From contig NZ_NPEG01000002.1 in assembly GCF_002812045.1 (NCBI RefSeq), forward strand, positions 124,001-188,000: 64,000 nucleotides of DNA, read 5' to 3'. The notes under the pieces are model-generated. The model saw only the letters and a program-made list of their open reading frames with translations, had not been told where the DNA came from and ran no database searches. Position 1 is the stretch's first letter, and each line of letters starts with the position of its first letter. Position numbers and translations under genes: made by a program. The DNA is from Leptospira haakeii. GTDB lineage: Bacteria > Spirochaetota > Leptospiria > Leptospirales > Leptospiraceae. Shown here in pieces: positions 21,831-30,623 of the stretch.

Positions 21831-22919
21831 ATGAAAGCGTTCTTGGTTTTAGAAAACGGGGACGTATACGAAGGTGAATCCTTCGGCTACGAAACCCATT
21901 CCGTCGGGGAAATCGTCTTTAATACTTCCATGGCGGGTTACCAGGAAATTCTCACTGATCCTTCCTACGCCAACCAAATCGTAACTCTCACCTACCCGAT
22001 GATCGGGAATTACGGGATCCATCCAGAAAACATGGAGTCCGGAAAAATCCAAGCGGCCGGGATGATCGTGAAAGAATATGTGGATCGTCCTTCCAACTTC
22101 AAGGCCCAAAAGACATTATCTCAATTTCTAAAAGATTATAAAATTCCTGGGATCCAAGGGATCGATACTCGAAAGTTGACCCGCTTCATCCGCACGAACG
22201 GCGCTCCTAATGGTGGGATCTTCGTCGCAAATGAATACTCTGATTCCTTTTTAGCGCAAGTGAAGAAGTTCCCGGGCATCGCAGACGCGGACCTCGCGAA
22301 GGTTGTCACCACTGATAAAAAATACGAGTTCGGATCGAATGCGGGGAAAAAATATAAACTCGCTGTTTATGATTACGGTGTGAAGACAAACATCCTTCGA
22401 CTCCTGGACGCGGCTGGTTTTGCGGTTTCCGTTTATCCTGCCCAAACTCCTGCTTCTGAAATTATGAAAGATGGTGTGGATGCTTTTTTCCTTTCGAATG
22501 GTCCTGGAGATCCAGCGGCTTGCACCTATGCGATCGATTCTACTAAAGCTATATTAGAAAATAATTATCCTCTTTTCGGGATTTGTTTAGGCCATCAGAT
22601 CATCGGCCTGACCTTAGGTAAGAAGACTGAAAAAATGAAATTCGGCCATAGAGGCGGAAATCAACCTGTCAAAAGTTTGGAAACCGGTAAAGTGGAGATC
22701 ACTTCACAAAATCATGGCTTCGCTGTAGTTGCGGAGTCTTCCGAAAAAGAACCAATCTCTTTTATCAATCTGAATGATGATACTGTAGAAGGTATTTTAA
22801 AATCGGGGTATCCCCTTTTATCGGTTCAATACCATCCGGAAAGTTCTCCTGGCCCGAATGATAGTAGATACTTGTTTCAGAAGTTCTACGATTTAGTAGA
22901 TTCAACTAAGAAAAAATAA
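21831..22919 (+). CDS. carA: Carbamoyl-phosphate synthase small subunit
   Basis: CarA is the glutaminase that feeds ammonia to CarB for arginine and pyrimidine synthesis. The 362-residue protein starts [20 protein letters not shown] and has [20 protein letters not shown]. Its C-terminal class I amidotransferase domain has the catalytic Cys in [11 protein letters not shown] and His/Glu in [10 protein letters not shown]. The open frame extends 15 codons further upstream, but similarity begins at this ATG. It stands alone on the plus strand; carB is not in the window. Confidence 0.96.
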   Translation: MKAFLVLENGDVYEGESFGYETHSVGEIVFNTSMAGYQEILTDPSYANQIVTLTYPMIGNYGIHPENMESGKIQAAGMIVKEYVDRPSNFKAQKTLSQFLKDYKIPGIQGIDTRKLTRFIRTNGAPNGGIFVANEYSDSFLAQVKKFPGIADADLAKVVTTDKKYEFGSNAGKKYKLAVYDYGVKTNILRLLDAAGFAVSVYPAQTPASEIMKDGVDAFFLSNGPGDPAACTYAIDSTKAILENNYPLFGICLGHQIIGLTLGKKTEKMKFGHRGGNQPVKSLETGKVEITSQNHGFAVVAESSEKEPISFINLNDDTVEGILKSGYPLLSVQYHPESSPGPNDSRYLFQKFYDLVDSTKKK

Positions 22920-22944
22920 ATTTTACGAAGCCATCCTTAGTCGG

Positions 22945-23469
22945 CTAAGGCTTATAAGGATAATACTTTTGTAAATATTCGTATTCGTCTTTGAAAGTGG
23001 AATATTGATACATACATCCGGAACAGGTGAGTATTTTTGTAGGTGATTCTATAACTGCTTTTACTAGTTCAGTTTCTTCTTTGGTAAGTTTGACACCGCT
23101 CCCTTGCATAAAATAAAGCCCCTGTAATGCATACATTCTACCGACTGGGTTTGGCCCCTTTAGAATGTTCAAGAATACATCCTTTCTTTTTAGCTTATAT
23201 AATAATTGATACTCCTCGTGTCCAAGGGGACTGTCACCTCCCATTCCACAAGAATTCCCATATGCAAACTCTTCTTTAGTTTCTCCCTCATAAGAAATTC
23301 TTTTAGGGTCGGTTAGTAGGTTATATGCAAAGCTATACTTCTTAGATAAGTTTAGTTTTACAAATTTTCCCAAATCAGTTACTGCAGGAGGTTTTTCCTG
23401 CTCAGACCTGGTGCTGGTAGAGGAACATGTAAGTATAAAAAAGATGAAAGCACAAAGAGTATATTTCAT
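22945..23469 (-). CDS. Hypothetical lipoprotein
   Basis: From this ATG the 174-residue protein starts MKYTLCAFIFFILTCSSTST, a lipoprotein signal peptide with a loose spirochaete lipobox (ILTC). The mature part is mixed helical with several Cys (NSCGMGG and ILTCSGCMYQ), which may form disulfides. A HEAT-like helical stretch (VGRMYALQGLYFMQGSGVKL) is possible. No family was recognised. An upstream ATG at 23493 would add 8 residues. It faces carA convergently. Confidence 0.6.
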   Translation of the reverse strand: MKYTLCAFIFFILTCSSTSTRSEQEKPPAVTDLGKFVKLNLSKKYSFAYNLLTDPKRISYEGETKEEFAYGNSCGMGGDSPLGHEEYQLLYKLKRKDVFLNILKGPNPVGRMYALQGLYFMQGSGVKLTKEETELVKAVIESPTKILTCSGCMYQYSTFKDEYEYLQKYYPYKP

Positions 23470-23555
23470 ATGTATAATGAATCTACCCGCCATGGGCTAG
23501 ATTTAGGACATTCAATTCGCCGACTAAACGAAAGTAATTGTTGGAAAAATCTGCA

Positions 23556-23711
23556 TGTAGGAACTCCTACAAAGAATTTGCTTTGCGAATTTTGTTGACG
23601 AGAGAAGGAATTTATGATATTGCGTAAAGGCTCTCCCACAAGCCACTCCCCCCCTCCCGAATCTGGGCGGGGGCAATCTAAATCCAATGTAGGAACTACT
23701 ACAATAATATC
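23556..23711. repeat. Palindromic dispersed repeat, copy A
   Basis: The 101-bp unit at 23611-23711 matches 25395-25495 at roughly 80% by eye. It contains a C-rich/G-rich hairpin (CCCCTCCCG ... GGGCGGGGG) and ends with the palindrome TGTAGGAACTACTACA. A second palindrome, TGTAGGAACTCCTACA, sits just outside at 23556-23571. No coding capacity is apparent. Confidence 0.65.
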
Positions 23712-23724
23712 GTTCAGTTCTAAA

Positions 23725-24333
23725 TTACTTTTTTCCCTTTAGCAAAGCATCTAACTTCTTAAAAGAACTCCCCCAGCCGACCGTCATAACGGGTTTCATT
23801 CCATCAAATGTCTGGCGTTCTGTTTCAGTGGCTTCTCCAAAAATTTCCCATTTTACTGTCACTTTTGTTTTTCCCTTAGCTTCTTCAGTGAAATTCACCG
23901 TGGTCAAAAGTACATCAGGGTATGTAGGAGCAAATGGAGGTTTAGATAAATTTCCTTCCATATCGCAAAAGTTCTGAGTGTAGATCAGTAGGTTATTCGG
24001 GTTTATCTTTTTATAATTTATCTTTCCGTATTTAGTAACTCCATCGGCAGTTGTCATTGACCATTGAGAAGTTCCACCTTCCTTAACCCCGGCACTTATG
24101 AACTTCATGGAAGCACCGGCTGGTCCCAACCATTTAACAAATCGATCCGGCTTAACCCACATTCCAAAAACTGTCTTTATATCTCCGTCAAAGGAACGGC
24201 TGATGGTAAATATATCTCTGTCAGAAGAATCCTCGAGCGACGAACCTTTAATAGAATTAGAAGTCGCACAACCAAAGAGAAGTGCGAAACCTAACAAGAA
24301 TGTTAATTGCAAAATTATTTTTGATTTAAGCAT
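23725..24333 (-). CDS. SRPBCC (AHSA1-like) lipoprotein
   Basis: The 202-residue protein begins with a signal peptide and clear lipobox (LLFGC, Cys near residue 22), so it is predicted to be lipid-anchored. Residues about 40-200 form an SRPBCC/AHSA1-like domain: ISRSFDGDIKTVFGMWVKPD, RFVKWLGPAGASMKF and SFKKLDALLKGKK at the end. It resembles the cytoplasmic SRPBCC protein encoded upstream, suggesting a duplicated domain that gained an export signal. It is probably part of the ArsR-regulated unit. Ligand unknown. Confidence 0.75.
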   Translation of the reverse strand: MLKSKIILQLTFLLGFALLFGCATSNSIKGSSLEDSSDRDIFTISRSFDGDIKTVFGMWVKPDRFVKWLGPAGASMKFISAGVKEGGTSQWSMTTADGVTKYGKINYKKINPNNLLIYTQNFCDMEGNLSKPPFAPTYPDVLLTTVNFTEEAKGKTKVTVKWEIFGEATETERQTFDGMKPVMTVGWGSSFKKLDALLKGKK

Positions 24334-24366
24334 AAGTTCTCCATCCTGACAAATATATAAGATCGA

Positions 24367-24849
24367 CTACTTAAGTTTTTCCAAATACTTAGCAAGATTG
24401 CCGATATGTTGTTTAGCACCTTCGATCGCCCCATATTTCTCATTCACTCTTTCGAGTTCTTCTTTACTTGGGAAAATCTGCTCCATCGTAAGATTCGTAC
24501 CTTCTCCGGCTTGTTCGAATATGATTTTTGATTCGAAATGAACATCGTGGTCACCTTCTCCGTCGCCTAGATGTTTGTAGAGAATATGATGAGAATCTTT
24601 AATATCGGTGAATTGGATTTTATTCTTATAATCATGCCCATCCGGCCCATGCATGATAAATTCCCAAATACCACCGTTGGTGAAATCCATACTCTTTGTG
24701 GTTAATGTAAATCCGTCCGGCCCCCACCATTCAGCAAGATGTTCAGGCGTTGACCATACTTCGAAAAGAAGTTCTGTAGATACATCAAAGTATCTCTTAT
24801 AAATGACCTTATTGCCTTCGATAGTTGTTTCCACGTTATTTCTTATCAC
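24367..24849 (-). CDS. SRPBCC / AHSA1-family protein
   Basis: The 160-residue cytoplasmic protein has the AHSA1-like pattern [40 protein letters not shown] and the ending [15 protein letters not shown]. The fold makes a hydrophobic pocket for small ligands; the ligand here is not evident. It overlaps the arsR-type gene by 14 nt. ArsR-SRPBCC pairs are a recurrent bacterial arrangement, often linked to stress or metabolite response. Confidence 0.85.
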   Translation of the reverse strand: MIRNNVETTIEGNKVIYKRYFDVSTELLFEVWSTPEHLAEWWGPDGFTLTTKSMDFTNGGIWEFIMHGPDGHDYKNKIQFTDIKDSHHILYKHLGDGEGDHDVHFESKIIFEQAGEGTNLTMEQIFPSKEELERVNEKYGAIEGAKQHIGNLAKYLEKLK

Positions 24850-25165
24850 GGGCTCTCTCCTTTTTGATCTTCAATACATATTTATCCAGTTTATCTAACC
24901 GTTTATTCCAGAGATCGATTATATCCAGTAGCCAATCTTCCATTTCATTGATGCTTGATCCGTTCAGACTATAGATCCGCTTTTGAGCTTCCTTCTTCAT
25001 ATTAAGGACTTTGGCGCTTTTTAATATTTTTAAGTGATGTGAGATGGCAGGAGGGCTTATCTTAAAATTTTGCCCGATCTCTGTTGAGGTAAGTTCGCCG
25101 TTTTTGGCTACCAATCTCACTATTTCCCTTCTTGTATCATCTGCAAGGGCGGCAAAAGCATTCAT
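24836..25165 (-). CDS. ArsR-family transcriptional regulator
   Basis: The 109-residue winged-helix protein shows [20 protein letters not shown], the recognition helix region [16 protein letters not shown], and a wing ([10 protein letters not shown]). It lacks the Cys metal site (ELCVCDL) of arsenic sensors, so it is probably a non-metal ArsR like those paired with SRPBCC proteins. A large inverted repeat lies directly upstream and is the likely operator. Confidence 0.92.
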   Translation of the reverse strand: MNAFAALADDTRREIVRLVAKNGELTSTEIGQNFKISPPAISHHLKILKSAKVLNMKKEAQKRIYSLNGSSINEMEDWLLDIIDLWNKRLDKLDKYVLKIKKERARDKK

Positions 25166-25173
25166 AACCCATT

Positions 25174-25225
25174 ATTTAAATGATTGTTTAATTAAGTCAA
25201 TATTTAATTAAACAATCATTTAAAT
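25174..25225. promoter_or_regulatory. Perfect 22-bp inverted repeat, likely ArsR operator
   Basis: The left arm (25174-25195, begins ATTTAAATGATTGTTTAATT) is the exact reverse complement of the right arm (25204-25225), with 8 nt between (GTCAATAT). Each arm itself contains short palindromes (ATTTAAAT and TTAATTAA). It starts 9 nt upstream of the arsR-type start codon, where a repressor would cover the promoter. Confidence 0.75.
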
Positions 25226-25338
25226 ATATATTGCTTAGGGAATTGGCCATAGGATCTTAAATAAGGGAATCTTCCTAAAAAGAAGATGGGATTTTAAAAT
25301 GGTTATTTGGATCGTGAAGTGTAATTTAAGGCTATGAA

Positions 25339-25495
25339 ATGTTGGAATTCCAACATGGATTCCATGATGCGGATCTGGTTGACTAAGAAGGGATTTTGTG
25401 ATATGGGGAATGAGCTCTCCCACGGGCCACTCCCCCCTCCCGAAGCCGGGTGGGGGCGATCTTCAGTCCATTGTAGGAACTCCTACAATAATATC
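25339..25495. repeat. Palindromic dispersed repeat, copy B
   Basis: The 101-bp unit 25395-25495 pairs with copy A at 23611-23711. It keeps the C-rich/G-rich hairpin with compensating differences and ends in TGTAGGAACTCCTACA (25472-25487). A further perfect palindrome, ATGTTGGAATTCCAACAT, lies at 25339-25356. The stretch between the ArsR operator and 25508 holds no gene that I can see. Confidence 0.65.
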
Positions 25496-25508
25496 CTGAC
25501 AAATTAAA

Positions 25509-27743
25509 TCAGGATTCTTCGATCAGCTCCAACATTCTTTCTTTCTCTCTGGTATCTGCAGGATAACATAAAGTTTGGTTTGCAGTAGAAGTCTGGAAAT
25601 CTTTATTCTTTCTATCCAATTCTACGATTCTGTTTCGTATCTTACGAACTACAATCTGGGTTTCTTCTCTGTCTTTTCCGTCAAGGACGACTACGTATTT
25701 TCCTTGTCCTACCCTATAACAGTAATCCGTTTCTCCCAGATTTTCCTGGATGGATGCTCTGAGTTCTTCACAGTAATGAGCAAAAAATCCTGCACCCTTG
25801 ATACGGACCATTCTGGTCGCATTTTGAACTTTGAAAACAGTAAGACTGAATGGAGTTCCTATTTTAGAAGCCCTTGAAATCGCTTCATCTATTCTTGATT
25901 CGACAGGACTGAATGGATCTCTGAATACAGCGTCTCTTTCTTCCAACATTAACAAATTGGAAAGTACAGGAGAAGCGATCTCTGAAATTCCAACTGCAGT
26001 TTCTCTATCCGTATCTGTCCAAGGTCTTTCTGTTTCATGAATGAATAACATTCCTACAAGCCAGTTCAGATTTAAGAATGGAAGAATATCGAAATCGTGC
26101 ATGAGCCCGATCTCGTCGTTGGATAATTGGGATAATAGTTCCGGATTTTTCCTAAAATTCGCAATTCTGAATACGCCAGGAACATTGGCAACTATTCCGA
26201 CCAAGTTGGAATCCAAGCCTAATCTAAATTTTCCTGAGGTATCAGGTGTTAGTAAGTTTGTCCCGAATACCTTATATTCTTTTCTGGTGCTTCTATCTAA
26301 AAGTAAAAAACTCCAACGTCTTAGTCCGAGTTCTTTTTTTAATACTTCTACAAGATAGTCGTATGCCTCGTCCATATCACGGACTCCGGCTAGGTCTCGT
26401 GCGGTTGCGAGTATCCTTTCGTTACTTTTGACTACTTGATTTAGGCGATCATTTTCTTCGTGAAGGGCTTCCAGGTCCATGATCCTTCTCAAAACGGATC
26501 CGGCCATTTCTCCTACAATCTTCAAGAACTCCAGGTCTTCGATAGTATAATCTTCACCTTCGACAGTCTTGCTTAATATTATAATTCCATAAAACTCGTC
26601 GTAACTACGGATCGGAACAAGCATCTCCGCTTCTGTTTTTTCCAGGATCTCTTTTTCTTTTTTAGGAGGAGAATGTTTTAAGACTTCCCTTGCATAAACT
26701 ACGGAAGGCGTTTTTAATGCAGCCTGGTAACTTTCATCCCCTACTTCTAAAACCCAATCAGGATCAGCTCCTATTCCTTGGGCTTCTACAACTCTAAGAA
26801 CATCATATTCTCCATTTGTAGAAGAAAAAATGACTATCGATTCCGCACCGATCTGTCCTTGGATGGAAAAGCTTAAATTTTCGAAAAAGTTTGTAAAATC
26901 TTTGGAGGCCGAAATCTCTTTAGAAATTTCGAATGCAGATAAATAATTCTCTAATTTTTTGCGAGATGCGATCTGCAAATCGATCGGTAATGTAGAATAA
27001 TCAGAATCATCATCGAATAAGAACTGAGCATTTTCAGTGTCACTCTGTTCTTTGCTAAAAGGTCGACCAGCTTCTTGGTTTGCCTGGTTTTCAGCATCCT
27101 TGACCCAATCATCAAATGGGTCTTTAATCGCATCCGGTTTGGAAAGACCTGAAGGGATATTCTCTTCTTCTTTTGCTTCTTCTGCTTTCGATAATAATCC
27201 TTTGCTTGGAGTTTCTTCTGGAACATCCCCGAAGTCTGCCCCCAGATCTGAATCTTCTAATCCTAATCCAAGATCAGGATCAGCTTCAAAATCTGATTCT
27301 TCCGAGATAGAACCAAAGTCAGTAGAAGAAAGATCAAAATCACTATTTGTATCTTCTCCAAAATTTTCCTCACCGAAAGAGGAATCCGGGAAAGAAACTT
27401 CCGTATCCGAATCTTCCCCTCCAAAAGTATCGTGCGAAGTATCTGCACCAAAATCGATATCTCCGAAATCTGCAGAAGGTGAATCGAAACTAAAATCGTC
27501 TTCGGAGGAAGTGGATGCAGTTGCAGGTTCGAAGCTAGTAGGATCCTCGTAAGCAGAAGCGGCCTTCTCTTTTCTTCCGCCAAAATCCATAGCCTTTTCT
27601 AAAAGACCTTTGGCACGTACTGCCATTGATTTTTTCAGAAGAGAAGGTTTTTCACCTCCGGCAACTGCAACCGAAGATGATTTAGTTCCGGATTCCAAAT
27701 TTCCGGAACGAATAAGACGAGTGACCTTGTCTAATAGACCCAT
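25509..27743 (-). CDS. Two-GAF protein with degenerate GGDEF domain
   Basis: The protein is 744 residues from this ATG. Residues about 1-60 are basic. Residues about 65-250 are an acidic Ser/Phe/Asp-rich low-complexity region (FGDIDFGADTSHDTFGGEDS). Two GAF domains follow (about 285-425 and 445-600), then a GGDEF-like domain to the end. The catalytic motif reads RVGQGKYVVVL in place of R-x-GGDEF, so cyclase activity is unlikely and a binding role is more probable. A TTG two codons upstream overlaps the previous stop; the ATG is preferred. It follows the acidic repeat gene by 2 nt. Confidence 0.8.
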   Translation of the reverse strand: MGLLDKVTRLIRSGNLESGTKSSSVAVAGGEKPSLLKKSMAVRAKGLLEKAMDFGGRKEKAASAYEDPTSFEPATASTSSEDDFSFDSPSADFGDIDFGADTSHDTFGGEDSDTEVSFPDSSFGEENFGEDTNSDFDLSSTDFGSISEESDFEADPDLGLGLEDSDLGADFGDVPEETPSKGLLSKAEEAKEEENIPSGLSKPDAIKDPFDDWVKDAENQANQEAGRPFSKEQSDTENAQFLFDDDSDYSTLPIDLQIASRKKLENYLSAFEISKEISASKDFTNFFENLSFSIQGQIGAESIVIFSSTNGEYDVLRVVEAQGIGADPDWVLEVGDESYQAALKTPSVVYAREVLKHSPPKKEKEILEKTEAEMLVPIRSYDEFYGIIILSKTVEGEDYTIEDLEFLKIVGEMAGSVLRRIMDLEALHEENDRLNQVVKSNERILATARDLAGVRDMDEAYDYLVEVLKKELGLRRWSFLLLDRSTRKEYKVFGTNLLTPDTSGKFRLGLDSNLVGIVANVPGVFRIANFRKNPELLSQLSNDEIGLMHDFDILPFLNLNWLVGMLFIHETERPWTDTDRETAVGISEIASPVLSNLLMLEERDAVFRDPFSPVESRIDEAISRASKIGTPFSLTVFKVQNATRMVRIKGAGFFAHYCEELRASIQENLGETDYCYRVGQGKYVVVLDGKDREETQIVVRKIRNRIVELDRKNKDFQTSTANQTLCYPADTREKERMLELIEES

Positions 27744-27745
27744 CG

Positions 27746-30430
27746 TCAAACGCCGATTTGTTTCATTAATTTCTTATAAAGTTCAAAATAGTCTGAACGA
27801 GAAAAGTCACGGATCATATCATCCGGAAGATTTCCGAGTAGTTCATCTAAATAGAGAAGAATTCGTTTCATCTCATCTTGGGTAGGAATTGCCTCACCAG
27901 TTTCAGCCTCATCAGCAGAAGCTCCTGCTTGGCGGACCTCTTCTAAAGGAGAAAGTTCATTCTCATCCGCATACTCGTCCAAGATAAAATTCAGTTCCGG
28001 TTCCGGAGCCAATTTCTCTATAGTCGGGATAATCTCTCCGCCTACATCTTCTGCAAAGTCCAAACCTGAAATTTGGATATCATCTTCTAAAGAACCGAAT
28101 GCATTTAAGTCATTTGCTTCAGGAGGAGAAGATAATAAGGAATCTAAGTCCTCTGAATCTACTCCTTCAGGAGTTTCGTCAGAGAGTAAGTTTCCTAATT
28201 CATCGTTGGATAATGTAATCGGTTCATCTGCTTCTTCTCCAAGATCCCAGTCAGAAGGTGCAGCAACTGCATTCTCTGTTCCTGCGCCAAGGTCATTCAG
28301 ATCTGCAACAGGTCCGTCCCAATCTATATCATAGTCGGAAGATACATCAGGAGTTCCAATATCGTCTAACTCATTGATCGGAAGCGAGATTGGCTCGTCA
28401 GAATCTTCCATCAGATCATTGGAAGCCGTTTCTACTTCGGACTCTTCTTCCAATAAATGTCCTAACTCATCTTCGGAAAGAGCGATAGGCTCATCTGCTT
28501 CTGAATCTAAACTGAAGTCCCCGAATTCTATTGGGGCATTATCATCATGCTCTACAGGTGGAGCGTCCGCAAATATATCTGCATCGGAGCCTTCTTCTTC
28601 TCCAGAAGATAGTAGATCTCCCAGCTCGTCGTCTGAGAGTGCGATCGGTTCGTCTTCTTCAGAATCTAAAGAAGAAACTGTTTCTTCTTCTCCAGAGAGT
28701 AGGTTTCCAAGCTCATCATCAGAAAGTGCAATCGGTTCGTTATCATCAAGGTCAGAAGCAAGATCTAAAGAAGTTCCGGTATGTTCTTCTTCCTCTTCAG
28801 TTCCGGAAGATAATAAATTTCCAAGCTCATCGTCGGAAAGAGCAATTGGTTCATCTGGATCAGAACTTTCGGCAAAGAAATTTTCTTCAGAAGTTTCTGC
28901 AGGAGAGAAATCCATCAGATCGGAATCTGAACTTCCTAATATATCTTCGTCGCTTGCAGAAGTGAAATCACCTAAAGATTCTTCGAAAACTTTTTCTTCA
29001 GACTTAGCATTGTCCTCAAAATCCCCGAGATCCAATCCGGTATCTAGAGGATTTTCTTCTTCGCTCATTCCGAAATTATCAAAATCGGAAACAGGGAGAG
29101 AAATAGATTCTTCCTCTCCGCCAAATTCGTCCTTAGTTTCTGCAGGTTCTGAATCAAAATTAAAATCACTTAGATCAAGTTCGGAAGAAGAATCGGTATC
29201 CTCTTCCATTCCAAACTCAGACTCTGCTGTAGGAGCTCCTACAGAATCAAGATCATCTAGTTGGATACTTTCGATTTCATCCTCATCTCCGGAGGATAAT
29301 AAATTCCCAAGCTCGTCGTCAGAGAGCGCGATCGGCTCGTTTGCTTCTTCTTCCATATCCAGATCGGAAGAAGTATGTTCTTCGGAAACAGAACCAAGAT
29401 CCAGATCTCCAAAATCTCCCATCTCATCGAAAGAACTTTTGTTCTCTAAAGAAGTATCATCACCTTCTAAAAGATGATCCAATTCATCCGTAGAAAGTGC
29501 GATGTCCTTTTCTTCTTCACCGTCGAAGTTAATGTCCTCGGTCAATTCAGAAGAAGGCATGGAGATATCGTCTCCGCCCAAATCTCCGAATCCTTCTTCT
29601 TCCATGTTCGGGCTGAAGTCCTCTGCCATTATATCATCTAACTCATGCTCAGAGAGAGAAATTGGACCTTCATCATCAGAAACAATTTCGTCTTCGAATG
29701 TTTTGGAACCGGAATCTTCCGGAGCAGAAACTTCTTCTTCGTCCATGGAGAAGTCTGCAAGGTTGGAACCTATATCAATATTATGTAATTCGTCATCGGA
29801 AAGTGAGATCGGTGTCTCATCATCCAGGTCCGCATCCGAAAGCCCAACGACCTCGTCGTGGTCGGAAGAATCCCCTCCCCAATCGAAAGGTTGGTCGTCT
29901 GAATGGAATGCGGAAGAAGGGACTTCTCCAGGCTGAGAGAAATCTCCTAAGTCTAAAGAGCCTAGATCTCCGAATGCTTCCTCATGGTTTTCAGGTAGAG
30001 AAGAAGGAGATGATTCTTTCCAAGAAGGAGCAGAGGAAGAAGATGTTGGAGGAGAATTCAGATCATCATCGATATCGAGAAGTCTATCGATCTCAGCATC
30101 TATCATTGGATCTGTGAGCTCGAAATCAAAGTCTTCATCTAAATGAACGGACTCATCTAGTTGGCTTAGGTCTGAACCAAAATCAGCTTCTTCCGGTTCG
30201 AAATTAGGAATATCATCCGGGTAATCATCACCGGACGAAGCGAGTAATTCCTCGAAACCTTCGCTGTCTGGAGAATCTCCCGGAACGGAATCGAAATTAA
30301 AATCGGAAGAATCTCCATCGCTAGCCAAGAGAGAATCTATTTCGTCCAAGCTCATTTCACTCGGATCAAAATCCTCTCCATTTCCAGCTGGAAACCCCTC
30401 TCCCTCGTCTATCGTAAATTCGTCCGCCAT
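27746..30430 (-). CDS. Large acidic protein with FliM-like motif repeats
   Basis: This 894-residue protein is strongly acidic and probably mostly disordered. It holds about ten copies of a motif near (D/N)EPIALSDDELGNLLSSG, starting near residues 207, 256, 309, 366, 528, 566, 595, 648, 680 and 738. The copies at 256, 309 and 680 are more divergent. Residues 27-35 read SLDEIDSLL. The core LSxDE(L/I)xxLL resembles the N-terminal CheY-binding peptide of FliM. The last 45 residues look folded and helical (MKRILLYLDELLGNLPDDMI). There is no signal peptide or membrane segment. Next to a GAF/GGDEF-like gene, a signalling scaffold is a reasonable guess; no specific family was recognised. Confidence 0.75.
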   Translation of the reverse strand: MADEFTIDEGEGFPAGNGEDFDPSEMSLDEIDSLLASDGDSSDFNFDSVPGDSPDSEGFEELLASSGDDYPDDIPNFEPEEADFGSDLSQLDESVHLDEDFDFELTDPMIDAEIDRLLDIDDDLNSPPTSSSSAPSWKESSPSSLPENHEEAFGDLGSLDLGDFSQPGEVPSSAFHSDDQPFDWGGDSSDHDEVVGLSDADLDDETPISLSDDELHNIDIGSNLADFSMDEEEVSAPEDSGSKTFEDEIVSDDEGPISLSEHELDDIMAEDFSPNMEEEGFGDLGGDDISMPSSELTEDINFDGEEEKDIALSTDELDHLLEGDDTSLENKSSFDEMGDFGDLDLGSVSEEHTSSDLDMEEEANEPIALSDDELGNLLSSGDEDEIESIQLDDLDSVGAPTAESEFGMEEDTDSSSELDLSDFNFDSEPAETKDEFGGEEESISLPVSDFDNFGMSEEENPLDTGLDLGDFEDNAKSEEKVFEESLGDFTSASDEDILGSSDSDLMDFSPAETSEENFFAESSDPDEPIALSDDELGNLLSSGTEEEEEHTGTSLDLASDLDDNEPIALSDDELGNLLSGEEETVSSLDSEEDEPIALSDDELGDLLSSGEEEGSDADIFADAPPVEHDDNAPIEFGDFSLDSEADEPIALSEDELGHLLEEESEVETASNDLMEDSDEPISLPINELDDIGTPDVSSDYDIDWDGPVADLNDLGAGTENAVAAPSDWDLGEEADEPITLSNDELGNLLSDETPEGVDSEDLDSLLSSPPEANDLNAFGSLEDDIQISGLDFAEDVGGEIIPTIEKLAPEPELNFILDEYADENELSPLEEVRQAGASADEAETGEAIPTQDEMKRILLYLDELLGNLPDDMIRDFSRSDYFELYKKLMKQIGV
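29227..29244. repeat. TGTAGGAGCTCCTACA palindrome inside a coding region
   Basis: The sequence CTGTAGGAGCTCCTACAG is a perfect 18-bp palindrome and matches the core of the intergenic palindromes at 23556, 23688 and 25472. It encodes DSVGAPTA in a poorly conserved acidic linker of the repeat protein. Confidence 0.5.
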
Positions 30431-30623
30431 GCTTCCTACAGTATGCTAAAAATCCGTATGTCTATTCGGAGGATCTCCTAAGTTGCAGGAAATACAATCC
30501 GAAAAAATTCCGAGACAGTCCTCTTATATTAGAAGACCCTCTCTCTTACTTATTGGGAAACTTCTTCGGCCTAACCGATAGAAGTGTCCCTTAATAATTT
30601 TCGGAATTTGGAACCCCTAAATA

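Noticed and set aside
22935..22950. CCTTAG-TCGG-CTAAGG hairpin between carA and the lipoprotein gene as terminator
   Set aside because: The stem is short, no T-run follows on either strand, and it overlaps the lipoprotein stop codon.
28190..29350. CRISPR-like repeated DNA
   Set aside because: The repeats are in-frame coding repeats of the EPIALSDDELG motif with irregular spacing and sequence drift.
28374..29477. Long Ser-rich open frame on the plus strand
   Set aside because: It is the antisense shadow of the Asp/Glu-rich repeat protein: acidic codons on one strand read as Ser-rich codons on the other.
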